DNA from: UBA1447 sp964627535
GTDB lineage: Bacteria; Bacillota; Clostridia; Oscillospirales; Acutalibacteraceae
NCBI GenBank assembly: GCA_964627535.1
Contig: CAZVJW010000019.1
Location: 3,084 to 67,083 of the forward strand
DNA length: 64,000 bases
Reading direction: 5' to 3'
Below, piece after piece: positions 57,237 through 64,000 of this stretch. Below the pieces are notes generated by a model. The model saw only the letters and a list, made by a program, of their open reading frames with translations. It had not been told where the DNA came from and did not search any database. Position 1 is the first letter of the stretch, and the number at the start of each line of letters is the position of its first letter. The translations under genes were made by a program, and so were the position numbers.

Positions 57237-58517
57237 TTGAAAGAAATAAGTGTTGCCGTTATAGGATCGGGCAGCACATACTGCCCCGAATTAATTGACG
57301 GATTTATTAAGGTGCAAGACTCATTAAAGCTTAAAAGCATTTCATTTATGGATATTGATGAGCGAAAGAGAACCATTGTCGGCAATCTATGTGTTCGTAT
57401 GCTAAAAAATGCAGGAATTGATTGCAGAATATTAATCACAGATAATCTTGACGCTGCATTGCTGGGTGTTGATTTTATTGTAACTCAGATTCGTGTAGGT
57501 AAACTGCCGGCCCGTCATCTTGACGAAACTATACCCATAAAATATGGACTGATCGGACAGGAAACAACCGGAATCGGCGGCTTTTTTAAAGCCCTTAGAA
57601 CTATACCCGCAATGAAAAATATCTGCGAAAGAATTGAGGCAATTTGCCCGAAAGCCTGGTTAATCAACTTTACAAACCCATCGGGGATTATCAGTGAGTT
57701 TATTCAAAACAATACTAAAGTGAAAAATATTGGGCTTTGCAATGTCCCGATTAATATGCTGGACGACACCCGTGAGATCAGCGGAGAAGACAGCGAAATA
57801 ACTTATTTGGGACTTAACCATTTAAGCTGGATAACTTCGGTAAAAAAAGACGGAGTGAATATTTTGCCCAAAATGATGGCTGAAGGATTTTCGGCTAAGG
57901 TGATGGAAAATATTGTTGACGACGGGTTCTCTATGGAATGTCTTTCTGCAATTAAGGCAATACCTTCATCGTATCTGCAGTATTATTATGGCCGAGAGGC
58001 AAAGCTTGAACACCTACGGACAGAAGAAAAGAGCAGAGCTCAGGTATGTATGGAGATTGAGGAACAGCTATTGGAAATGTACTCTGATGAAAGCCTTACG
58101 GTAAAACCCGCGCTGCTTGACAAAAGAGGAGGCCATAAATACTCATTAGCTGCCGTTTCTCTTATTGACGCAATTGCAAATGATAAGAAAACAATAAATG
58201 TTGTAAATATTAAAAACGGCAATACACTTCCATTTATGAATAAGGATGATGTCGTCGAAATCGCGGCTGTAGTGGGCAAGGACGGGGCTGCGGCGGTAGA
58301 GGTAGAGAGTATTGACAATCGTCACATAATCGGTCTGATGAGGGTTGTAAAGGAATATGAGAAGTATGCGGTTAAGGCCGGAATGACAGGTTTGGATGAA
58401 GATGCGATGAATGCTCTTTTGATTCATCCATTGGTAGGTGACTGGGACAAAGCGTCTAAATGCTTTGAAGAAATGAAGCAGGCGCACAAGGCGTACTTAC
58501 CGCAGTTTAATATTTAG
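57237..58517 (+). CDS. GH4 family glycosidase (6-phospho-beta-glucosidase type)
   Basis: This is a 426-residue NAD- and metal-dependent glycosidase. It has the Rossmann opening VAVIGSGSTYCPELIDGFI, the metal cysteine in GLCNVPINML, and the histidine in LNHLSWI. FTNPSGIISEFI is also typical. The TTG at 57237 has GGAG nine bases upstream, and an ATG at 57228 is too close. Many GH4 enzymes need a 6-phosphorylated glycoside; the preceding kinase gene may supply one, as no PTS gene is visible. It ends in a bidirectional hairpin. Confidence 0.9.
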   Translation: MKEISVAVIGSGSTYCPELIDGFIKVQDSLKLKSISFMDIDERKRTIVGNLCVRMLKNAGIDCRILITDNLDAALLGVDFIVTQIRVGKLPARHLDETIPIKYGLIGQETTGIGGFFKALRTIPAMKNICERIEAICPKAWLINFTNPSGIISEFIQNNTKVKNIGLCNVPINMLDDTREISGEDSEITYLGLNHLSWITSVKKDGVNILPKMMAEGFSAKVMENIVDDGFSMECLSAIKAIPSSYLQYYYGREAKLEHLRTEEKSRAQVCMEIEEQLLEMYSDESLTVKPALLDKRGGHKYSLAAVSLIDAIANDKKTINVVNIKNGNTLPFMNKDDVVEIAAVVGKDGAAAVEVESIDNRHIIGLMRVVKEYEKYAVKAGMTGLDEDAMNALLIHPLVGDWDKASKCFEEMKQAHKAYLPQFNI

Positions 58518-58530
58518 AATAAATACGATT

Positions 58531-58562
58531 CACCCCCGAAAGCTAATACTTCCGGGGGTGAT
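58531..58562. terminator. Bidirectional terminator between GH4 and GH2 genes
   Basis: TCACCCCCGAAAG...CTTCCGGGGGTGA forms a strong GC-rich stem between converging genes. Confidence 0.75.
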
Positions 58563-58578
58563 GAATTTTCAAATCGGA

Positions 58579-61500
58579 TTAAATGACAGGCATCATAATA
58601 AATTCAAACTCTAAACCGTCTTTTGCATCAAAAGTATATTCAGGAAGTGTGTCCGGTCCGCAGCTTGCTGTTCCGGCACCACGTAAAAACCCGTCGATGC
58701 TTAACACGGTTGTATTTTGGTTATAAAGATCTTCCTGATGTTTTGCTTCTTGTAAAAGCTTTTGTGTATAATTATGTATATTGAAGCTGAATTTTTTCTT
58801 GCTGCAACAAAACATGATTCCGGCACCGTCGTTATCGGTTATTTTTAACCATCGCACCTGTGTATGATTGCCGTTGTCCTGTGGTTTAATGTACGGTTCG
58901 TGCATCCTGTCGACTTCATTTTTATAAATACCAACAGTTGCCTGCGCCTTGAAATCACAAAGATTTTCCAATTCACCCAAACCAAAGTACTCTATATGAT
59001 CAAAGTTTCTCGGCATTTCAAGTATCACGCCGAACCTTGGCAAATCGGTTTCCAAGAAGATTGTTTTCTGAGGTTCTAATCTCGCTGTTACTTTAATAGA
59101 GCCGGCCGGTTTTATTAAATACACCAAATCAACGCTGAAAAGATCGGTTTTTGAATTATAGATCATGAACTTGGTTTTAACAACTTCACAACCAACCTTA
59201 TCCTCAAAATCAAAATTTTCAAGTCGGATATTATAATTGTTATAACATAACTTTAGCCAATTGCTTTTTCTTCTGTTATCATTATCAAGAAGTGCTCTGA
59301 AAATGTTCGGTAAAAATCCTTTTGATGTAACCGGATTTTGATTCAGCATTTCTTTTTCATTCACATTATAGCATTCTAAATTACCTGTTGCTTTATTGAA
59401 TACCGCAAACCCATTATCAAATTTTATGCTAAGTAAACCAGCATCTTCTTTGACATCTAAATTATTTCCTCTCTCAATATCATTTTCATCAGCAGTTGCT
59501 TCCTGTAATAACACTTGCTCTTTTGCCAGTTCTTGTTCAAATTCATTGAGATAGATGAAATTGATATGTAAATCACAATTCATGGTTAAATTAAGATCAA
59601 GTTTGATTTCTTGCTCACCGCATGGCAAAATATCAAGACCGAAGCTGCCGGCATCTGTTTTTATGCCGTTTTGCAGCAAAACCCATTTTACTGTAATATA
59701 ATCGGCATTTCGAAATCGATTTGTGTTTTTGAAAACAAAACTACCCCGTTCGGTTAGTTTAGCTTTGACAGGTCTGTAAACTGCTTTCATTTCAAGCGCG
59801 CCGGTATGCGGCGTTCTGTCCGGATACACAAGCCCGTCAACGCAGAAATTGCCGTCATGTTTGATTTCTCCATGGTCTCCGCCGTAGGTATACTTCAATT
59901 TGCCTTCGTCATGGTAAACAGCATGGTCAGCCCATTCCCAGATACAGCCGCCCATGAAAATATCCGCAGAGTAAAAAATATCCCAGTATTCCTCTAAACA
60001 GCCCGGACCAACACCCATTGCGTGGCAGTATTCACATAAATAGAAGGGTTTATTTTTATACTTTTTACCCCTAATACCGTCACGAACCGCTATTAAATCA
60101 CCGGTACTTGTATACATCTCGGAAACAACATCGTATGAATGCCTCGGTGTGCGGATAACGCCTTCATAATGAACAGGAATTTCAGGACAAATATCATGTA
60201 AAAACTCATAACAAGCGTCCTGACATTTATATCCGCCTGCCTCATTGCCCAAGGACCACATTGTTATACAGGTATGATTTCTGTCACGGTAATACATACG
60301 GCTGACTCGGTCAACATAGCGGGGTATCCATTTAACATTATTGCTGATCATATTTATCCTGAAATGGGGGAAACTTCCGCAGCCATGTGTTTCAATATCG
60401 GCCTCATCAATAACATAAAGCCCATAAAGGTCACAGAGAGTAAGCAAATTTGCATCCGGTGGGTAGTGAGAGGTGCGTACCCCGTTTACATTCAGCGATT
60501 TCATTAATTTTATATCTTTTTCCAAATCGGCAAAAGACATTACGTAACCGTTCTTATAGTGTGTGTCATGGTGATTAACGCCTTTAATCTTGATTTTTGC
60601 GTCGTTAAAAGTGAACACATTCTTGAGGATTTTTATCTGTTTAAACCCCGTGAAATTCCTGACCGCTTCAATTTCAAAATCACCTCTGTTAAGAACAATA
60701 AAAGTTTCATATATTTTTGGGATCTCGGCATTCCATTCTTCAACCGGCAAATCATTAAACTTAATACTTGTCAATTCAGACGCAGGAGTGCTGTTTGAGG
60801 CGATAACTTTACCGTTGTCATAAATTTCTATTTTAATGTTGTAATCTGCTAAATCGCCGCATAATGCGATTTGAGCGTTTATGCTCCAGCAATTATCATT
60901 TTTTGATGTTTCAAGGAAATAATCGTTAATAAAAGTCTTTGGCATTTCATAAAGCAGAACATCTCTGAATATGCCGTTTTCTCTGAACATGTCCTGGCAT
61001 TCAAGAAATGTTCCTGTTGACCACTTATGAACAACCGCAAGCAGTTCGTTTTCACCTTCATGAATATACTTTGATATATCAAATTCCGCCGTATTGTGAG
61101 CGCCTTCGCTGTAACCGGTGAACTCTCCGTTTATATAAAGGTCGATGCAGGGGATAACGCCGAGAAAACTTAAAATGTAAATACTGTCAAGTGAGTTTAC
61201 GGAGAATTGCTTCCGGTAAATGCCTGCGGAAAATTCCTTGGGAAGTTTCGGAGGCTTAGTATCAAATTCATAAGGGCAATTAAGGTAAACGGGAGGCTCG
61301 TAGCCAATTCGCTGCCATGTCGAGGGAACGGTGATTTTATCAAAGCTTTCACTGTCAGTGTCAAATATTTCGGGCAGGTTTGATTTTTTGGGATAGTATT
61401 TGAAATCCCATTCTCCGGAAAGCACTTTGACAATATCTGATGAAAAACGCTCCGATGATACCGGTGTGTTTTTGAGAGACTCTTTTGAACCGTAGGGAAT

Positions 61501-61581
61501 AAAGTATGCTCTTCCCGGTCTTTTATTTATCTCATAGAATTCAAAATCGCTGTGGTTTGTGCGGTTAATGGTATATTTCAT
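58579..61581 (-). CDS. GH2 beta-galactosidase
   Basis: This is a 1000-residue enzyme of the LacZ type. Order: sugar-binding domain (about 60-215; VPSTWQRIGYEPPVYLN), two beta-sandwiches, the catalytic barrel from about 330 (GVNHHDTHYKNG, VRTSHYPPD), then the small-chain domain (about 690-1000). The acid/base is Glu447 in SLGNEAGGY and the nucleophile is Glu517 in LCEYCHAMG. No signal peptide is seen, so it works on imported galactosides. It is transcribed away from the AlkD-like gene; a possible -35 (TTGTAA) and -10 (TTATGT) lie in the shared 130-base gap. Confidence 0.95.
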   Translation of the reverse strand: MKYTINRTNHSDFEFYEINKRPGRAYFIPYGSKESLKNTPVSSERFSSDIVKVLSGEWDFKYYPKKSNLPEIFDTDSESFDKITVPSTWQRIGYEPPVYLNCPYEFDTKPPKLPKEFSAGIYRKQFSVNSLDSIYILSFLGVIPCIDLYINGEFTGYSEGAHNTAEFDISKYIHEGENELLAVVHKWSTGTFLECQDMFRENGIFRDVLLYEMPKTFINDYFLETSKNDNCWSINAQIALCGDLADYNIKIEIYDNGKVIASNSTPASELTSIKFNDLPVEEWNAEIPKIYETFIVLNRGDFEIEAVRNFTGFKQIKILKNVFTFNDAKIKIKGVNHHDTHYKNGYVMSFADLEKDIKLMKSLNVNGVRTSHYPPDANLLTLCDLYGLYVIDEADIETHGCGSFPHFRINMISNNVKWIPRYVDRVSRMYYRDRNHTCITMWSLGNEAGGYKCQDACYEFLHDICPEIPVHYEGVIRTPRHSYDVVSEMYTSTGDLIAVRDGIRGKKYKNKPFYLCEYCHAMGVGPGCLEEYWDIFYSADIFMGGCIWEWADHAVYHDEGKLKYTYGGDHGEIKHDGNFCVDGLVYPDRTPHTGALEMKAVYRPVKAKLTERGSFVFKNTNRFRNADYITVKWVLLQNGIKTDAGSFGLDILPCGEQEIKLDLNLTMNCDLHINFIYLNEFEQELAKEQVLLQEATADENDIERGNNLDVKEDAGLLSIKFDNGFAVFNKATGNLECYNVNEKEMLNQNPVTSKGFLPNIFRALLDNDNRRKSNWLKLCYNNYNIRLENFDFEDKVGCEVVKTKFMIYNSKTDLFSVDLVYLIKPAGSIKVTARLEPQKTIFLETDLPRFGVILEMPRNFDHIEYFGLGELENLCDFKAQATVGIYKNEVDRMHEPYIKPQDNGNHTQVRWLKITDNDGAGIMFCCSKKKFSFNIHNYTQKLLQEAKHQEDLYNQNTTVLSIDGFLRGAGTASCGPDTLPEYTFDAKDGLEFEFIMMPVI

Positions 61582-61719
61582 ATATTTACCCCCATAGTAT
61601 TATAATATTTCAAGTCTAACATAACACGCTTGCATTTTCAATTACAAAAACATGTTTGATATTTTATATTTGATCCTTTAAAATAGATATTATTACAACA
61701 TAACTATGGGGTGAAAAGA

Positions 61720-62670
61720 ATGGACTTGAATATCAAGATATGGAGCGAAACAGAATATGCCGAATTTTGCGAATACTTAAACTCTCTGGCTCAAGAAGAA
61801 TATGCCGTATTTGTAGAAAAACTTAATCCGGATGCAAAACATGTTATGGGTTTGCGTATACCCATTCTCAAAAAAATAGCAAAACAAATATCCGGAGGGA
61901 ATTGGCACGGTTTTTTAGAGTCTGCACGAAATGATACCTTTGAAGAAATTATTCTGCAGGGTATGGTTATAGGTTATGCTAAAGCAGATATTAAGGAAAT
62001 AATTGTCTTGATTGAGAACTATATCGGGAAAATTGATAACTGGGGAACTTGTGATTGTTTTTGTGCGAGTCTTCATATTACCCGAAAATATAAACCGGAA
62101 ATGCTTGTATTATTAAAAAAATATTTATTTTCACCTAATGAATTCGAGGTTCGTTTTACTGCTGTCATGCTGATGAGTTACTACATTGATGAAGAATATA
62201 TTGATTATTTGCTTGAAACATTTAGCAGGATAAAGCATGATGGTTATTATGCAAAAATGTCAGTTGCCTGGGCGCTATCGGTTTGTTTTGTAAAATTTCC
62301 CGATAAAACGATGGAATATTTGAAAACATGTACACTTGATGATTTTACATATAACAAAACGCTTCAAAAAATAATCGAGTCTTTCAGAGTGGATAAAATA
62401 ATGAAAAATAAAGTAAAAAGTATGAAACAAAAAAAGGGACGGCTTAAGCCATCCCGGATTCTTAAATATAACTTAGCTCTGAAGTTTGTTAATCATTATT
62501 TTTGCAGCTTTATATATATCTCCGCAACCAAGCGTTATCACCAAATCTCCATCGCCGGCATTATTAACAATATGTTGTGCAACTTCATCAAAAGTATTGA
62601 ACCAAACGCTACCGGGAATTTTATCGGCAAGATTGGCTGTATATATATGATAGGTGTTAACTTCGCGTGA
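61720..62670 (+). CDS. AlkD-like DNA alkylation repair protein with run-on C-terminus
   Basis: This is a HEAT-repeat protein of the AlkD/AlkC type, which can remove alkylated bases. Family blocks are VMGLRIPILKKIAKQI, FEEIILQGMVIGYAK, the DNA-side DNWGTCDCF, KMSVAWALSVCFVKFP and FTYNKTLQKIIESFRVD. Homologues end near residue 235-240. Here the frame continues for about 75 more residues, first through the murC terminator hairpin and then antisense to murC for 198 bases. The extra part is probably not native; a one-base change in the A7 tract at 62429-62435 would bring a stop. The ATG at 61720 with GGGG is chosen over GTG 61711. Confidence 0.82.
   Translation: MDLNIKIWSETEYAEFCEYLNSLAQEEYAVFVEKLNPDAKHVMGLRIPILKKIAKQISGGNWHGFLESARNDTFEEIILQGMVIGYAKADIKEIIVLIENYIGKIDNWGTCDCFCASLHITRKYKPEMLVLLKKYLFSPNEFEVRFTAVMLMSYYIDEEYIDYLLETFSRIKHDGYYAKMSVAWALSVCFVKFPDKTMEYLKTCTLDDFTYNKTLQKIIESFRVDKIMKNKVKSMKQKKGRLKPSRILKYNLALKFVNHYFCSFIYISATKRYHQISIAGIINNMLCNFIKSIEPNATGNFIGKIGCIYMIGVNFA
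62428..62455 (-). terminator. Intrinsic terminator of murC
   Basis: On the minus strand GGGATGGCTTAAGCCGTCCC is followed by seven T. It lies 17 bases after the murC stop, and inside the run-on end of the AlkD-like frame. Confidence 0.85.
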
Positions 62671-63846
62671 ACCCATAACCTCTGTCATGACGACCTTATC
62701 TGCGATATTCAATGCGTCGGCGAATTCCTGCAGAAGCATTGAAGTTCTGGAAAAGGTAAAGGGTTGAAATACTGCCCAGACTCTTTTATAACCCATAAGC
62801 ATTGCTGCTTCAAGGGTAACCTGAAGCTCCTTTGGGTGATGCGCATAATCATCTGCGATGGTTATGCCTTTATACTTCCCAAGAATTTCAAATCGTCTCC
62901 CGGCTCCTCTGAACTCTTTAAGTACTTCAGCGCATTTTATAAATGAAGCCCCGGAATCCATTGAGGTGGCAATAGCGGCAAGAGCGTTTGCAATATTGTG
63001 GTTCCCGGGAACAGATAGCCGAACGTTGCCAAGAGTTACACCTTTATATACAACATCAAAATTAGGGTAAGCCTGATCCAATATAATGTTCTTTGCATGA
63101 TAATCATTGCTTTCACTAAACCCGAAAGTGATGACCTTTTTACCGCTGATGCCGGAAATTGCTTTCAACGTATTATTATCATCGCCGTTATAAATCAGAG
63201 CTCGTGTTGCCATTGATGCAAACTTGGTAAATGACAAAATAAGGTTATCAATCGTTTTAAAATAATCAAGATGGTCGGCGTCTATATTCAGAATTATAGC
63301 AACATCGGGTGAAAGATCAAGAAAAGTATCCACAAATTCACAGGCCTCGCAAATCATGTTTTCACTATCCCCGACAATTCCGTTTGTTCCTGTCAGCGGT
63401 AATTTGCCTCCTATAACAGCTGTGGGAGATAGCCCGGACTCTATCATTATCTGCGTAATCATTGAAGTTACGGTAGTTTTCCCGTGTGTTCCGCTCACAC
63501 AAACGCAATTATTGTAGCGGCGGGTTATTGAACCAAAAAGCTTTGATCTTTCAAATGTGGGGATGCCTGAATCTTTTGCCGCGCACAACTCGGGGTTGTC
63601 TTTTAAAAGTGCGGCAGTATAAACAATCATTTCCGAATTTAAAATGTTTTCCGCTCTTTGCCCCATATAAACCGGTATCCCGAGAGCACGCATACGTTCG
63701 AGATTCTCGCTTTCGTTATTATCTGAACCTGATATAACAAAACCTTCGCTGTGCAGAATTTCGGCAAGCGGGCACATACCTGCGCCGCCTATACCAATAA
63801 AATGAATTCTCTTAATATTTTTCAAGAGATCATCAATTTCAATCAA
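62473..63846 (-). CDS. murC: UDP-N-acetylmuramate--L-alanine ligase
   Basis: This cytoplasmic Mur ligase adds the first amino acid of the peptidoglycan stem. It is 457 residues. The nucleotide-sugar domain opens RIHFIGIGGAGMCPLAEIL, the ATP loop is VSGTHGKTTVTSMI, then LNIDADHLDYF, SVPGNHNIANALAAIA and IADDYAHHPKEL. The TTG at 63846 has GAGAGG seven bases upstream; GTG 63855 touches that site. TATAAT on the minus strand near 63890 is a likely -10. Nothing else is visible from 63856 to the window end. Confidence 0.95.
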   Translation of the reverse strand: MIEIDDLLKNIKRIHFIGIGGAGMCPLAEILHSEGFVISGSDNNESENLERMRALGIPVYMGQRAENILNSEMIVYTAALLKDNPELCAAKDSGIPTFERSKLFGSITRRYNNCVCVSGTHGKTTVTSMITQIMIESGLSPTAVIGGKLPLTGTNGIVGDSENMICEACEFVDTFLDLSPDVAIILNIDADHLDYFKTIDNLILSFTKFASMATRALIYNGDDNNTLKAISGISGKKVITFGFSESNDYHAKNIILDQAYPNFDVVYKGVTLGNVRLSVPGNHNIANALAAIATSMDSGASFIKCAEVLKEFRGAGRRFEILGKYKGITIADDYAHHPKELQVTLEAAMLMGYKRVWAVFQPFTFSRTSMLLQEFADALNIADKVVMTEVMGSREVNTYHIYTANLADKIPGSVWFNTFDEVAQHIVNNAGDGDLVITLGCGDIYKAAKIMINKLQS

Positions 63847-64000
63847 TATATTCACCCTCTCAAACCGAAAGTAATTTATATTTTATTATAGTACAAACGA
63901 AACAAAAAATAAACCTGTAGTTACAAAATAGTAAATTAAAATATTAATCGTAAATTGCAAAGTTAAATTCCACTTCTAAACGCTGGGGCGAAATTGCGGG

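Overview
The window reads as chromosome of an AT-rich, low-GC Gram-positive (Firmicutes, class Clostridia; probably a gut or anaerobic-digester Oscillospirales/Ruminococcaceae-type lineage). This is inferred from strong AGGAGG-type ribosome sites, frequent TTG and GTG starts, a HemZ/RecJ/RelA/Dtd block, the MazG-RqcP-DivIC-S1 block, HPF, EFR1-type ferredoxins, and several glycosidases. No rRNA, tRNA, CRISPR array, prophage or transposase was found.

Region 1 (1-6.5 kb): a URO-D-family protein, an RluA-type pseudouridine synthase, a small minus-strand GIY-YIG/DUF2087 cassette behind an operator-like triple half-site, a Gfo/Idh/MocA oxidoreductase, a small membrane protein and a YbiT-like ABC-F ATPase with a degenerate second nucleotide site. 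Region 2 (6.8-13.3 kb, minus strand): a six-gene polyamine operon, speD-speA-speE-speB-CASDH-nspC. It encodes two alternative routes from putrescine to spermidine-type triamines, and the speA start region is triplicated. Region 3 (13.4-25.2 kb): a DEAD-box helicase with a long leader, a Uup-like ABC-F protein, an EFR1 ferredoxin with a GH28-like protein, an SdpR/SdpI pair with a visible autoregulatory operator, a TetR-controlled ABC exporter, MntP behind a yybP-ykoY manganese riboswitch with terminator, and a HAD-IIA phosphatase.

Region 4 (25.2-36.9 kb): an NfeD/SPFH membrane pair, a GDPD-like protein, a GH27 alpha-galactosidase with an inserted carbohydrate-binding-like domain, a 3'-5' exonuclease, a large GHL10-amidase cell-wall protein, a two-component system and an aldose-1-epimerase-like protein. 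Region 5 (37-51.9 kb): a long same-strand housekeeping run: recJ, relA (no normal start codon), dtd, an MBL hydrolase, hemZ, mazG (duplicated start), HU, rqcP, divIC, an S1 protein, an amidohydrolase, an orphan fumarase alpha subunit, hpf, an RNA methyltransferase and a lipid kinase. Region 6 (51.9-64 kb): a PHP protein; a DUF5685/J-domain/membrane cluster of unknown function; a sugar locus (GH109-like, BadF-type kinase, GH4, divergent GH2); and an AlkD-like protein converging with murC.

A roughly 100-bp MITE-like repeat with ATACTAATCCC ends occurs three times (3137, 6730, 26764). The most notable observations are the in-frame duplications of ribosome-site/start modules (speA and mazG), the noncanonical relA start, the double spermidine pathway, the J-domain protein without HPD, the helicase leader and the repeat family. 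Protein families were recognised by eye from motifs. No database search was run.
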